DNA from: Chryseolinea lacunae
Lineage (GTDB): Bacteria > Bacteroidota > Bacteroidia > Cytophagales > Cyclobacteriaceae
Assembly (NCBI RefSeq): GCF_016735595.1
Contig: NZ_JAERRB010000009.1
Location: forward strand, 124,001 to 188,000
Length of the DNA stretch: 64,000 nt
Direction: 5' to 3'
Part shown: in pieces, positions 54,778 through 64,000 of the stretch
Layout: each line of letters begins with the position of its first letter
How positions within the stretch are numbered: position 1 is the first letter of the stretch
The notes under the pieces: model-generated
What the model saw: the letters and a program-made list of their open reading frames with translations, nothing else
Told to the model about the DNA's origin: nothing
Databases searched by the model: none
Made by a program: the position numbers and the translations under genes

Positions 54778-56061
54778 ATGAAAATATTTGACAATCCGGG
54801 CCGCGACGGCTGGGGCGAACTTTTGGAAAGACCCCAGCTTGCGCTGGAATTTTTGGATGGCGCCGTGCGCAACGTATTGAACCGCGTGAAGAAGTCGGGC
54901 GACAGCGCCCTTCGCGAACTCACCCTTCAATTCGATAAAGTGACCGTAGAAAATCTTCAGGTGACGGAAGCGGAAATTCAACGCGCAACGGATAGCCTGG
55001 ACGAATCGCTGAAGACTGCCATCCGCACCGCCGCCGCCAACATCGAAAAATTTCACGCGGCCCAACGCCGCGAGCCGGTGATGGTGGAAACCACACCCGG
55101 TGTGATTTGCTGGCGCAAGGCCGTGGCCATCGACAAGGTGGGCATCTATATTCCCGGTGGCTCCGCCCCACTCTTTTCGACCGTGCTCATGCTGGGTCTT
55201 CCCGCAAAGCTCGCCGGATGTCGCGAAGTGGTGTTGTGTTCTCCGCCCGACAAAAGCGGTCAGATCAACCCGGCCATTTTGTTTGCCGCGCAGCTGGTGG
55301 GCGTGAAGAAAGTTTTCAAAGTTGGCGGTGCGCAGGCCATTGCGGCCATGGCCTATGGAACCGAAACCATTCCCAACGTTTATAAAATCTTCGGACCCGG
55401 CAATCAATACGTCACCAAAGCCAAACAGCTGGCGGTGGAAGAAGGTGTGGCCATCGACATGCCGGCGGGTCCTTCGGAAGTACTGGTAATGGCCGACGAA
55501 TCGGCAAACCCTACGTTTATTGCCGCCGATCTTTTGTCGCAGGCCGAACACGGCGAAGACAGCCAGGTGATCCTGGTGCTCAACAACACAACGCACCTCG
55601 AAGCCATCCAGCAGGAAATTCAAAAACAACTGAACGCCCTTCCGCGCAAAGCCATCGCCGAAAAGGCGTTGCTCCACAGCCGCGTGGTGATTTTGCCCAA
55701 CGAACAAGATGCGCTGGATTTTGTGAACGCCTACGCTCCCGAACACCTCATCATCAACATGAACAATCCCGAAGACATCGCCGGCAAGATTGTGAACGCA
55801 GGTTCCGTGTTCCTCGGCAACTACTCGCCCGAAGCCATCGGCGACTATGCTTCGGGCACCAACCACACGCTGCCCACCAACGGCCACGCAAAGGCTTTTG
55901 CCGGTGTGGCGCTGGAAAGTTTTATGAAATACATCACCTATCAACAACTCACCAAAGACGGTCTGCGCAAGCTTGGCCCGGTGGTAGAAAAAATGGCGGA
56001 AGCCGAGCAACTCATGGGCCATAGCATGGCCATTCGTGTTCGCCTCGACGCTCTTCAGTAA
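54778..56061 (+). CDS. hisD: Histidinol dehydrogenase
   Basis: Oxidises histidinol to histidine in two NAD+-dependent steps. 427 residues with IYIPGGSAPLFSTVLMLGLP and the zinc region in PAGPSEVLVMADESANPTF, plus the catalytic Glu/His block in SQAEHGEDSQVI. It lies 50 bp after hisG. Confidence 0.97.
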   Translation: MKIFDNPGRDGWGELLERPQLALEFLDGAVRNVLNRVKKSGDSALRELTLQFDKVTVENLQVTEAEIQRATDSLDESLKTAIRTAAANIEKFHAAQRREPVMVETTPGVICWRKAVAIDKVGIYIPGGSAPLFSTVLMLGLPAKLAGCREVVLCSPPDKSGQINPAILFAAQLVGVKKVFKVGGAQAIAAMAYGTETIPNVYKIFGPGNQYVTKAKQLAVEEGVAIDMPAGPSEVLVMADESANPTFIAADLLSQAEHGEDSQVILVLNNTTHLEAIQQEIQKQLNALPRKAIAEKALLHSRVVILPNEQDALDFVNAYAPEHLIINMNNPEDIAGKIVNAGSVFLGNYSPEAIGDYASGTNHTLPTNGHAKAFAGVALESFMKYITYQQLTKDGLRKLGPVVEKMAEAEQLMGHSMAIRVRLDALQ

Positions 56062-56081
56062 CCCATCAAACAAACGCCACC

Positions 56082-57137
56082 ATGTCATCACCAAAAAATA
56101 CAGTCCTCGATATTCAGTCGCTTGTGCGCAAAAACATTCTGAACATGAAGCCGTATGCTTCTGCGCGCGATGAGTTTAAAGGCGAAGCAGAAGTTTCGCT
56201 CGACGCCAACGAAAATCCATACCCCACACCCTTCAACCGCTATCCCGATCCCCTGCAATGGGACGTGAAAGAGAAGCTGGCGGCGCTCAAAGGCGTGATG
56301 CCGCAGCAAATCTTTCTCGGCAACGGCAGCGACGAAGGCATCGACCTCATCATCCGGGCCTTCTGCGAACCGCACCAGGATTCCATTCTCATCACAGAAC
56401 CAACCTACGGCATGTATTCCGTATGTGCCGATGTGAACGCCGTGAACGTGCAACGCGTGTTGCTCACACCCGAAACCTTCGACCTCGACCTGGATGCGGT
56501 TGTCAACAAGATTGATGCATCCACCAAAGTGATGTTCCTGTGCAGTCCCAACAACCCCACGGGAAATCTCCTGAGCCGCGAGCGTGTGGAAACGATGTTG
56601 AATCAATTTGCCGGCATCGTGGTGATCGACGAAGCCTACATCGACTTTGCCAACAGCAAGAGCTTTGCGCTGGAACTGTCGCGCTATCCCAACCTCATCG
56701 TGTTGCAAACCTTCTCCAAAGCGTGGGGCCTTGCCGGTCTTCGTTTGGGCATGTGCTTCGCGTCGGAAGCGATCATCAACGTGCTGAACAAAATAAAATA
56801 CCCCTACAATGTGAACATCCAAACCCAGACGCTGGCGTTGACTGCGCTTGACAACGTTGCGCAAAAAGAGGCTTGGGTAAACGCCATCGTGAGCGATCGC
56901 GCCACGCTGGTGAACGCATTGCTAGAGCTTCCGTTGGTGGAGCATGTCTATCCTTCGGATGCCAACTTTGTGTTGGCAAAAGTCCGCGATGCGCACAACA
57001 CCTATAAGTACCTTATGAACAAAGGCATCATCGTGCGCGACCGTTCGCGCGTGGCGTTGTGCGACGGCTGTCTTCGCATCACCGTGGGCACACCGCAAGA
57101 AAACAAACAACTCATCGACGCGCTGAAAACGCTATAA
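56082..57137 (+). CDS. hisC: Histidinol-phosphate aminotransferase
   Basis: PLP enzyme converting imidazole acetol phosphate to histidinol phosphate (351 residues). The PLP lysine is in LQTFSKAWGLAGLRLGMCF, and LDANENPYPTPF, SPNNPTGN and IDEAYIDF are typical of class I/II aminotransferases of HisC type. It lies 20 bp after hisD and 9 bp before hisB. Confidence 0.96.
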   Translation: MSSPKNTVLDIQSLVRKNILNMKPYASARDEFKGEAEVSLDANENPYPTPFNRYPDPLQWDVKEKLAALKGVMPQQIFLGNGSDEGIDLIIRAFCEPHQDSILITEPTYGMYSVCADVNAVNVQRVLLTPETFDLDLDAVVNKIDASTKVMFLCSPNNPTGNLLSRERVETMLNQFAGIVVIDEAYIDFANSKSFALELSRYPNLIVLQTFSKAWGLAGLRLGMCFASEAIINVLNKIKYPYNVNIQTQTLALTALDNVAQKEAWVNAIVSDRATLVNALLELPLVEHVYPSDANFVLAKVRDAHNTYKYLMNKGIIVRDRSRVALCDGCLRITVGTPQENKQLIDALKTL

Positions 57138-57146
57138 CTCCACTGC

Positions 57147-58262
57147 ATGAAAAAAGTATTATTCATCGACCGCGACGGCACCCTCATTCTCGAACCACCC
57201 GACGAGCAAATCGACAGTCTCGAAAAACTGGAATATTATCCCGGCGTGTTCAGCGGCCTCGGCAAGATTGCACGCGACACCGACTTTGAACTGGTGATCG
57301 TGACCAACCAGGACGGCCTCGGCACAGCAAGCTTTCCTGAAGAAACTTTCTGGCCCGCCCAAAACAAAATGCTGAAGACGTTTGAGAACGAAGGCATCCG
57401 CTTTCCAAAAATCTTTGTTGATCGCTCGTTTGCGCGCGACAACCAGCCCACACGCAAACCCGGCACCGGCATGTTGACGGAGTTCTTCAACGGTCAATAC
57501 GACCTCGCTAATTCCTATGTGATCGGCGACCGCATCACCGATGTGGAACTGGCAAAGAACCTCGGCGCAAAAGCCATCCTTATCAACAACGGCAGCCTTA
57601 CTGAAAAAGTGGCTGAGAAAGGACTCACCGACTATTGCTCGCTGGTGACCACAAGCTGGCAAGAGATCTACACACACGTGACATTGCCCGACCGGAAAGC
57701 CACGGTGACTCGCACCACCAAAGAAACCGACATTCGCATCACCCTGAACCTGGACGGCCAGGGCAAATCAAGCATCCACACGGGACTTGGTTTCTTCGAC
57801 CACATGCTCGACCAACTGGCGCGCCACGGCAACATGGACCTCGACATCACCGTGAAAGGCGACCTTCACATCGACGAACATCACACCATTGAAGACACGG
57901 CCCTCGCACTCGGCGAAGCGTTTGTGGTGGCCCTTGGCACCAAGCGCGGCATCGAACGTTATGGCTTCACGCTCCCCATGGACGAATGTCTCGCACAAGT
58001 AGCCATCGACTTTGGTGGTCGTCCGTGGCTGGTGTGGAGCGCGGAGTTTAAGCGCGAAAAGATCGGCGAGATGCCAACAGAAATGTTTTTCCATTTCTTT
58101 AAATCGTTTTCCGACACCTCGAAAAGCAACCTCAACATTAAAGTGGAAGGCGACAACGAGCATCACAAAATCGAGTCGATCTTCAAGGCTTTTGCCAAAG
58201 CTATCAAGATGGCCGTGAAGCGCGAAGGCAACCAGCTGCCCACCACAAAAGGTGTTATCTAA
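57147..58262 (+). CDS. hisB: Bifunctional histidinol-phosphatase / imidazoleglycerol-phosphate dehydratase
   Basis: A fusion of two enzymes in 371 residues. Residues 1 to about 165 are a HAD phosphatase ([29 protein letters not shown]) that dephosphorylates histidinol phosphate; residues about 180-371 are the dehydratase ([48 protein letters not shown] with metal histidines). The same fusion order occurs in E. coli HisB. Confidence 0.96.
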   Translation: MKKVLFIDRDGTLILEPPDEQIDSLEKLEYYPGVFSGLGKIARDTDFELVIVTNQDGLGTASFPEETFWPAQNKMLKTFENEGIRFPKIFVDRSFARDNQPTRKPGTGMLTEFFNGQYDLANSYVIGDRITDVELAKNLGAKAILINNGSLTEKVAEKGLTDYCSLVTTSWQEIYTHVTLPDRKATVTRTTKETDIRITLNLDGQGKSSIHTGLGFFDHMLDQLARHGNMDLDITVKGDLHIDEHHTIEDTALALGEAFVVALGTKRGIERYGFTLPMDECLAQVAIDFGGRPWLVWSAEFKREKIGEMPTEMFFHFFKSFSDTSKSNLNIKVEGDNEHHKIESIFKAFAKAIKMAVKREGNQLPTTKGVI

Positions 58263-58274
58263 AAAACAAACACG

Positions 58275-58859
58275 ATGAAACTCGTTATCATAAAATACAA
58301 CGCCGGCAACATTCAGTCTGTGTCGTTCGCCCTCGAACGACTGGGCGTCGACTTCGCCATCACCGACAGCCCTGAAGAAATTGCAAAAGCCGACAAGGTG
58401 ATTTTCCCCGGCGTGGGCGAAGCCAGCACCACCATGGCCTACCTGCGCAACAAAGGGCTCGACCGGGTCATCACGTCGCTGAAGCAACCTGTGCTGGGCA
58501 TCTGCCTGGGCATGCAACTCATGTGTACGTTCTCAGAAGAAAACAGCACCGACTGCCTGGGCATCTTCCAGGAAACGGTGAAGCGCTTTCTGCCCCAAGG
58601 CGACATGAAGGTTCCCCACATGGGATGGAACAACCTAACCCTGAGCAACGGCTGGCTCGACAACGCCATTGAAAGTCAGTATGCTTATTTTGTACACAGC
58701 TATTATGTGCCCGTGAATCCCCACACGTCGGCCATCACCGAATACATCAAGCCGTTTAGCGCGGCCATGCATAAGGATAATTTTTATGCCGTGCAGTTTC
58801 ACCCCGAAAAGTCGGCGCAGGCCGGCGAGTTGGTTTTAAAAAGTTTTTTAGCGTTATAA
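58275..58859 (+). CDS. hisH: Imidazole glycerol phosphate synthase, glutaminase subunit
   Basis: Class I glutamine amidotransferase (194 residues) that supplies ammonia to HisF. The nucleophile cysteine is in VLGICLGMQLM; the catalytic His-x-Glu is in VQFHPEKSAQAG. It lies 12 bp after hisB and 9 bp before hisA. Confidence 0.95.
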   Translation: MKLVIIKYNAGNIQSVSFALERLGVDFAITDSPEEIAKADKVIFPGVGEASTTMAYLRNKGLDRVITSLKQPVLGICLGMQLMCTFSEENSTDCLGIFQETVKRFLPQGDMKVPHMGWNNLTLSNGWLDNAIESQYAYFVHSYYVPVNPHTSAITEYIKPFSAAMHKDNFYAVQFHPEKSAQAGELVLKSFLAL

Positions 58860-58868
58860 CCCATTGAC

Positions 58869-59582
58869 ATGAGAATCATTCCCGCGATCGACATCATAGA
58901 CGGCAAGTGCGTCAGGCTCACACAAGGCGACTATGCCCAGAAGAAAATATACCACGAAGATCCCGTGCAGGTAGCCCGGTCGTTTGAAGAAGCAGGCCTC
59001 ACCGATTTGCACGTGGTGGATCTTGATGGCGCCAAAGCCGGCAAAGTGGTGAACTGGAAAGTGGTGGAAGACATCGCCAAAAACACAGGCCTCGCCGTGG
59101 ACTTCGGCGGCGGCATCAAGACCGAAGAAGAAATTGACAAACTGCTGAACCTGGGCGTGAAGCAAGTGAACTTGGGAAGCGTGGCGGTGAAAGAACCGTT
59201 GAAAGTGATTTCGTGGCTGAAAAAATTCGGCAAATCAAAAATCATTCTCAGTGCCGATGTGAAAGGCGAGTTCATCGCCATCAGCGGCTGGCAGGAAAGC
59301 TCTCCCCTCACCCTCTTCTCGCTGCTGAAAGACTACACACGCAACGGCATCGAATATGTGACGTGCACCGACATCAGCACCGACGGCATGTTGACGGGAC
59401 CCAACATTGAATTGTATAAGAACATCCTCATGAGCTTCCCACAACTGAACCTCGTGGCCAGCGGTGGCGTGAGCAACCTCGAAGACCTGCGCGAGCTGAA
59501 ACGCATCGGTGCCGACGGCGCCATTGTGGGCAAAGCAATTTATGAAGGCCGCATCACACTGGAAGAACTCAAAACTTTATAA
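58869..59582 (+). CDS. hisA: ProFAR isomerase
   Basis: A (beta/alpha)8 barrel (237 residues) that isomerises ProFAR to PRFAR. It has the N-terminal [12 protein letters not shown], with catalytic aspartate 8 and the second aspartate in [15 protein letters not shown]; phosphate-binding glycines are in [12 protein letters not shown] and [14 protein letters not shown]. It is 7 bp upstream of hisF. Confidence 0.95.
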   Translation: MRIIPAIDIIDGKCVRLTQGDYAQKKIYHEDPVQVARSFEEAGLTDLHVVDLDGAKAGKVVNWKVVEDIAKNTGLAVDFGGGIKTEEEIDKLLNLGVKQVNLGSVAVKEPLKVISWLKKFGKSKIILSADVKGEFIAISGWQESSPLTLFSLLKDYTRNGIEYVTCTDISTDGMLTGPNIELYKNILMSFPQLNLVASGGVSNLEDLRELKRIGADGAIVGKAIYEGRITLEELKTL

Positions 59583-59589
59583 ACGCGTC

Positions 59590-60345
59590 ATGCTGACCAA
59601 ACGAATTATTCCCTGCCTCGACATCAAAGACGGCCGCACCGTGAAAGGTGTGAACTTCGTGAACATCCGCGACGCGGGCGATCCGGTTGAGCTGGGTTCG
59701 CTCTATGCACGACAAGGTGCCGACGAACTGGTGTTCCTCGACATCTCGGCCACCAACGAAGAACGCAAAACGTTTGCGTCGCTGGTCAAAGACATCGCCC
59801 GGCACATCAACATTCCCTTCACGGTGGGCGGCGGCATCAGCTCTGTGGCCGATGTGGCGCCGCTGCTGGAGGCCGGTGCCGACAAGGTGAGCATCAACTC
59901 TGCCGCCGTGCGCAACCCACAATTGATCGATGATCTGTCGCGTGCCTTTGGCGCCCAATGCATCGTGCTCGCCATCGACGCCCGCAAGATCGACAACCAA
60001 TGGACGGTGCACACGCATGGAGGAAAAATAGCAACCGACAAAAAACTTTTGTCGTGGGCCAAGGAAGGACAGGAACGTGGCGCCGGCGAAATTCTGTTCA
60101 CGTCAATGGATCACGATGGCACCAAAGAAGGTTTTGCCATCGACCCGCTGAGCAAGCTCAACGCCATGCTCGACATTCCGGTGATCGCTTCCGGCGGCGC
60201 GGGCTTGAAAGAACATTTCATCGACGCCTTTGTGTTGGGCAAGGCCGACGCTGCACTGGCCGCCAGCATCTTTCACTTCGGCCAGGTGAAAATTCCGGAA
60301 CTGAAGACCTATCTGAAAGAACGGAACATCGCGATGCGCGCCTGA
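59590..60345 (+). CDS. hisF: Imidazole glycerol phosphate synthase, cyclase subunit
   Basis: Barrel subunit (251 residues) that makes imidazole glycerol phosphate and AICAR with ammonia from HisH. It has [18 protein letters not shown], with catalytic Asp11, and the second aspartate in [22 protein letters not shown]-type phosphate site reads [11 protein letters not shown] start at 59590, because a longer in-frame start at 59509 lies inside hisA. Confidence 0.96.
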   Translation: MLTKRIIPCLDIKDGRTVKGVNFVNIRDAGDPVELGSLYARQGADELVFLDISATNEERKTFASLVKDIARHINIPFTVGGGISSVADVAPLLEAGADKVSINSAAVRNPQLIDDLSRAFGAQCIVLAIDARKIDNQWTVHTHGGKIATDKKLLSWAKEGQERGAGEILFTSMDHDGTKEGFAIDPLSKLNAMLDIPVIASGGAGLKEHFIDAFVLGKADAALAASIFHFGQVKIPELKTYLKERNIAMRA

Positions 60346-60377
60346 TTTTTCTCTACACCCTATTTCAACCGAATGCC

Positions 60378-60977
60378 ATGAACGAACGAACCATACACTT
60401 CAGCAAAACCGACGGCCTCGTGCCCTGTGTGATCCAAGATGCCAAAACCCTGCGCGTGCTGATGCTGGGCTATATGAACGAAGAAGCCTATACAAAAACA
60501 CTGGCCGAAAAGAAGGTGACATTCTTCAGCCGCAGCAAACAACGTCTGTGGACCAAGGGCGAAACCTCGGGCAACTTCCTGCACCTGGTCGAAATCGCCA
60601 TAGACTGCGACGGCGACACGTTGCTGATCAAGGCCAATCCACAAGGGCCGGTTTGCCACACGGGCGCCGACACCTGCTTCAACGAAACCAACGAACGCTG
60701 GGACCTTGCCACACTCGAAGCGGTGATTCAGGATCGAAAGGCAAACCCCACCGCCGGATCATACACCGCGTCGCTCTTCGACAAAGGCATCAACAAAGTG
60801 GCACAAAAAGTTGGAGAAGAAGCGGTGGAGCTCGTCATCGAAGCAAAAGACAACAACACCGAACTCTTCCTCGGCGAGGCCTCCGACCTCATGTTTCACT
60901 ACCTCGTGCTGCTCACGGCAAAAGGGCATTCACTCAACGATGTGCTTGACGTGCTGAAGAAGCGTCATGGAAAATAA
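60378..60977 (+). CDS. hisIE: Bifunctional phosphoribosyl-AMP cyclohydrolase / phosphoribosyl-ATP pyrophosphatase
   Basis: Fusion of HisI (residues 1 to about 110) and HisE (about 115-199), performing steps two and three of the pathway. HisI has MLGYMNEEAY, the metal-binding CDGDTLLIKANPQGPVCHTG and the TCFNE cysteine; HisE has KVGEEAVELVIEAKD. The start at 60378 gives MNERTIHFSK; an upstream in-frame reading lies inside hisF. It is the last gene of hisGDCBHAFIE and overlaps the 3' end of the convergent acyltransferase gene by 44 bp. Confidence 0.95.
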   Translation: MNERTIHFSKTDGLVPCVIQDAKTLRVLMLGYMNEEAYTKTLAEKKVTFFSRSKQRLWTKGETSGNFLHLVEIAIDCDGDTLLIKANPQGPVCHTGADTCFNETNERWDLATLEAVIQDRKANPTAGSYTASLFDKGINKVAQKVGEEAVELVIEAKDNNTELFLGEASDLMFHYLVLLTAKGHSLNDVLDVLKKRHGK

Positions 60978-62154
60978 GCTGGGCCTTTGCCTCCTCCACA
61001 ACAAGCGGTGTGCGACGGGTTTGAAAACGTTTGTTCAGATAGTTGCGCGCCGGTATCTCGACGTAGCGATAGGTTAGCGAAGCCACAATCAAGGTAAGGG
61101 CGACCAACCCAATGCACAGCTTCCACCCCAGCGCCAGATCGGGTGGTGTGGTTACCAGCTTCATGAAGTCGGCAAACAGCGTCGGATTCTGGCGAACAGA
61201 CCAGATTGTAAAAAAGTAGGCGATGGGAATGTGCACCATGTAAATCGAAAACGACCAGTCGCCCAACCGTTGCAGCGGTTTCCAATCCAACATGCGTTTC
61301 ACCTGTGTGCCGTTGTAGGCCGCGCAGAGAATGATGAACGGAAAGAAAGCCAGCGTCAGCATGTCGTCTATTCCAAGGTGCATCGCTACCAGAGCACCAA
61401 GAAACGAAATAGCAAAACTGATGCTCGACTTGAAAAGTGTATAGCCTGTTCCGGCTTTGTACAGATCGTAGACCAGCATGCCAATGGCAAACCCCAGGAA
61501 GCAACGGATAAATCCCCAGTCGGCAACAAAGTTGATCGAATAGCCAAAGGGGCCTTTGCCATCGCCAAGCCCATACTTCAATCCAACGTAGCCCGCCACA
61601 ATCAAGATCACCGTAACAATCTTCCACACGCTGCGCACATTCGTGAAATAGGGAACTAGAAACGGAAAAATCATATACATCCACCACTCCGTGCTCAGCG
61701 ACCACGACGGTGTGTTCAAGGGTGCTGACGTATACAAATGCATGCCTTGTAACAACACGAGCGACGATGGTATGGCCCCGAGATTAAACATCTCCTGAAA
61801 AAACGGATCAAGTCCACGCGCATACGAAAGCACGATGGCCGTCATGATCGAAGCCCAGACGAGGGTGAACAAATGAATGGGATATATTCTCGCGAAGCGG
61901 GCCCCGATAAATTTCCAGTAGTTTCCACGCGTCACCACGTGTTCGAAATCTCTTCCATAAACATAGCACATAATGAATCCGCTGAGGATAAAAAAGAAGT
62001 CCACCCAAAGCCAGCCAAAGTCAAGCAGCTTCGTGTAGCCCGGGGGCACAAAGCCCATCACCATGAGATTGGAATGAAAGACAACCACCAGCAGCGCCGC
62101 GATGCCGCGCAGGGGTGTCAACGTTGTGAGATACGGTTTTTGAGACGGTTGCAT
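60934..62154 (-). CDS. Acyltransferase 3 family membrane protein
   Basis: About 406 residues with ten or so membrane segments. It has the acyltransferase 3 start PLRGIAALLVVVFHS, with the conserved His, and FFFILSGFIMCYVYGRDF. These proteins O-acylate surface polysaccharides. I prefer the ATG at 62154 (MQPSQKPYLT), which leaves the usual short N-terminus; an in-frame ATG at 62244 would add 30 residues. Its 3' end overlaps hisIE by 44 bp. Confidence 0.88.
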   Translation of the reverse strand: MQPSQKPYLTTLTPLRGIAALLVVVFHSNLMVMGFVPPGYTKLLDFGWLWVDFFFILSGFIMCYVYGRDFEHVVTRGNYWKFIGARFARIYPIHLFTLVWASIMTAIVLSYARGLDPFFQEMFNLGAIPSSLVLLQGMHLYTSAPLNTPSWSLSTEWWMYMIFPFLVPYFTNVRSVWKIVTVILIVAGYVGLKYGLGDGKGPFGYSINFVADWGFIRCFLGFAIGMLVYDLYKAGTGYTLFKSSISFAISFLGALVAMHLGIDDMLTLAFFPFIILCAAYNGTQVKRMLDWKPLQRLGDWSFSIYMVHIPIAYFFTIWSVRQNPTLFADFMKLVTTPPDLALGWKLCIGLVALTLIVASLTYRYVEIPARNYLNKRFQTRRTPLVVEEAKAQLIFHDASSARQAHR

Positions 62155-62268
62155 AAAAGAGAGGTTTTTATGCAACACAATTTCTGTCGAATCCATGTGC
62201 CAATCCATACCATGATATGGGTATTCGTTCACATAGATGTTCAACCGTCTATTTTAAGAAACTACATC

Positions 62269-63753
62269 TTAAAAATGAATATCCTGATAAACCCCTCCAG
62301 TGCTGGTGCGGCACGAAATTTTTCCTTTCAGGGCTGCGGGCTTGAACAATGATTTCCCCAACAGCATGCGCACACATTCCTGTATGCCTTCGGTGATGGA
62401 GGGATGGGGATGCACGCACTCTGCCAGTTCTTCAATGCCCTTGTCCATGCTGATGAGCACGGCCACGGCCTGAATGGCGCTTGACGCGTGGTTGCCAATG
62501 ATCTTGAGTCCGAGAATTTTCATCTGGTCGTCGTTGGTCACCAGCATTTTGATGAAGCCTTGTGTGTTGCGTTTGGCAATGGCGCGGGGGATGCAGCTGT
62601 AGTCGAGCGTCACCACCTTATAGTCCACACCTTTTTCGCGGGCCTGTGTTTCGTTCACGCCCACACTGGCCACTTCGGGGTTGAGGAACATGATGGTGCT
62701 GATGTTTTCATACATCAGTTTATGTCGGGGATTGCCGAATATTTTTTCAACGGCATAACGACCTTCCAGTTCGCCCACGTTCACCAGCGAGATGTCGGCG
62801 GTGATGTCGCCCACGGCGTAGATGTTGGGGATGTTGGTTTGGGTGTCGTTGTCTTCGATGCCGCGCTTGGAGATGCTGATGTTCACGGAGTCGTCCCACA
62901 GTTCTTCGTAGTTGGGTGTGCGGCCTACGGCCACCAGGGCCTTGGCCACGTTGAAGATGCCTTTGGTGGTATCGTCGTATTCGAGTTCGTATTCCACTCG
63001 GCCGTGTTTGATCTCCATGCGGATGAGGCGCGAGTTCCGGTGAATGAGCACACCGTTGTTTTCCATGTTGCGTTCAATCACGCGCACAATGTCTTCGTCT
63101 TCGAAGGGCAGAATGCGGGCGCCTTTGTCGATGAGGTGCACTTTGGTTTTGCCAAAGCCCGAGAAGATGGTGGCATACTCGCAACCAATCACCCCAGCAC
63201 CGACAATGACCATGCTCTCCGGAAAGTCTTCCATGCTCTCGATGCCATCGCTGGTCATCACGATCTTTTCGTCGATGGGCAACTCGGGCAGGTAGCGGGG
63301 CCGGCTGCCCGTGGCCAGCACGATGTGTTCAGCCCAAACCACTTCCTTCTCGTAGGCCCCGGCGTCGATCTCTATTTCGTGTTCGCTCACCAGTCGCGCG
63401 CTGCCTTTTTTGAAGCTCAGCAGGCTGCTGTAATGAGAGTCTTTCATCATGTGGATGTGTTCCTCCAGCATGCCCTTGCGCTCTTCGATGGCGCGGGCCA
63501 CTTCCTCCTGGATTTCCGTGTAGTTGATGCTGGGCACTTTGAGATTGAACCGTTTCAGGTTTTTGCGGAACGACGCAGTTTCGCGCGACAGCTCCCACCA
63601 GGTCTTCGACGACAGCGCACCGTTGGTGACGCCGGCACCGCCGACCTTGTTTTTCTCAATGAGCAATGTTTTCTTTTTGAAGTCGAGTGCGCGCATAGCC
63701 GCGGCATAGCCGGAAGGGCCCGCCCCGATTACCACCAGATCAAATTTCTCCAT
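62269..63753 (-). CDS. Dihydrolipoamide dehydrogenase-like FAD/NAD oxidoreductase lacking the redox disulfide
   Basis: A 494-residue flavoprotein of the pyridine nucleotide-disulfide oxidoreductase family. The FAD motif is VVIGAGPSGYAAAMRA, the NAD motif VIVGAGVIGCEYATI, and the C-terminal His-Glu pair is in HPHPSITEG. The region that should read CxxxxC (as GGTCLNVGCIPSK) instead reads GGAGVTNGALSSK at residues 38-50, so both redox cysteines are gone. It is therefore not a normal lipoamide dehydrogenase; a transhydrogenase-like or other hydride-transfer role is possible. I start at 63753 (MEKFDLVVIG). Confidence 0.85.
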   Translation of the reverse strand: MEKFDLVVIGAGPSGYAAAMRALDFKKKTLLIEKNKVGGAGVTNGALSSKTWWELSRETASFRKNLKRFNLKVPSINYTEIQEEVARAIEERKGMLEEHIHMMKDSHYSSLLSFKKGSARLVSEHEIEIDAGAYEKEVVWAEHIVLATGSRPRYLPELPIDEKIVMTSDGIESMEDFPESMVIVGAGVIGCEYATIFSGFGKTKVHLIDKGARILPFEDEDIVRVIERNMENNGVLIHRNSRLIRMEIKHGRVEYELEYDDTTKGIFNVAKALVAVGRTPNYEELWDDSVNISISKRGIEDNDTQTNIPNIYAVGDITADISLVNVGELEGRYAVEKIFGNPRHKLMYENISTIMFLNPEVASVGVNETQAREKGVDYKVVTLDYSCIPRAIAKRNTQGFIKMLVTNDDQMKILGLKIIGNHASSAIQAVAVLISMDKGIEELAECVHPHPSITEGIQECVRMLLGKSLFKPAALKGKISCRTSTGGVYQDIHF

Positions 63754-63832
63754 AACCGAAGACCAAAGTATTCCCGTACAATGTACAATAAAATCGCAAG
63801 TTGAAAAGGAGACAGAGACCGTTGCGTCCCTT

Positions 63833-64000
63833 TTAGGAGACAATTTTCTCCAGCGAAACGGCGGTGAAGAAAGCCGCAGGCGATATTCCGGCACCCCACG
63901 GTCCAGCCTCATCCCACGACACGGGCAGCAGTGTGGCAAAGCTGCTCAGTGCGTCGGCCTGGCCGGGCAGCAGGCTGTTGTGGAATGTTTCGGAGAGCAC
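63833..64000 (-). CDS. C-terminal end of an unidentified protein (5' end outside window)
   Basis: An open frame runs in from the right edge on the minus strand and stops at TAA 63833-63835, giving the last 55 residues. It begins VLSETFHNSLLPG and ends FFTAVSLEKIVS. The composition is globular; no family is recognised. It would lie just upstream of and in the same direction as the flavoprotein gene, 79 bp before its start. Confidence 0.6.
   Translation of the reverse strand: MLSETFHNSLLPGQADALSSFATLLPVSWDEAGPWGAGISPAAFFTAVSLEKIVS

Noticed and set aside
54772-56094. 440-codon minus-strand ORF opposite hisD
   Set aside because: Fully antisense to intact hisD, rich in His and Gly as expected from reversed codons; not a gene.
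63754-63939. N-terminal extension of the flavoprotein gene
   Set aside because: The 62 extra residues have no conservation or signal features, and the FAD motif starts normally 7 residues after the ATG at 63753.

Overview
The window is from a Bacteroidota chromosome, most likely a Cytophagales (Chryseolinea-like) bacterium. The evidence is protein content plus signals: type IX secretion C-terminal sorting domains, a PorP/SprF partner protein, Lys/Ala-rich tails on housekeeping enzymes, few Shine-Dalgarno sites, and several upstream elements matching the Bacteroidota -7 box TAnnTTTG. I see no rRNA, CRISPR array, prophage or insertion sequence. Almost all of the 64 kb is ordinary, densely packed chromosome. 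Layout: 0-6 kb (minus strand) holds gmd-fcl (GDP-fucose synthesis) and the sulfate activation operon cysC-cysD-cysN-cysQ. 6-15.5 kb holds kdsC, a penicillin acylase family gene with a small membrane protein, coaX, a CotH-type T9SS cargo protein, a sirtuin and topA. 15.6-22 kb holds sixA, a ureohydrolase, a VanW protein, a conserved orphan family, a TerB-like protein and fadD. 22.1-22.65 kb is a non-coding island with two tandem tRNA-like genes on the minus strand, ending in a strong terminator. 22.7-29.7 kb is an Lrp/AsnC regulator followed by the Fe-S assembly operon sufB-C-D-S, a coiled-coil protein, sufE, sufT and a bacilliredoxin. 29.7-33 kb (minus) holds a Na+/H+ antiporter, an epimerase and an Fe-S type CysH. 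33-40 kb (plus) holds an SprB-like T9SS cargo with its PorP/SprF partner, queD, folE, marR and an aconitase with a histone H1-like tail. 40-51 kb holds an M29-like peptidase, phzF, PBP1A, a PepSY protein, and an iron/electron-transfer operon (porin, Rieske, imelysin, di-heme oxidoreductase, orphan response regulator), divergent from ferritin. 51-53.5 kb holds a NUDIX enzyme and a TPR lipoprotein. 53.7-61 kb is a complete histidine operon, hisGDCBHAFIE, behind a His-codon attenuator. 61-64 kb holds an acyltransferase, a lipoamide-dehydrogenase-like protein lacking its redox cysteines, and the end of an unidentified gene. The most interesting items are: (1) two class II tRNA-like genes with Leu-type bodies but an anticodon loop that lacks U33 and reads GUC, with expanded, structured variable arms; (2) a roughly 108-residue Lys/Ala/Pro histone H1-like tail fused to aconitase; (3) a 22-bp motif shared (17 of 22 identical) between the suf promoter and the ferritin/imelysin divergent promoter, probably an iron-responsive operator; (4) a short his leader peptide with five consecutive His codons followed by a perfect attenuator hairpin. 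All calls come from reading the sequence; no database search was run.
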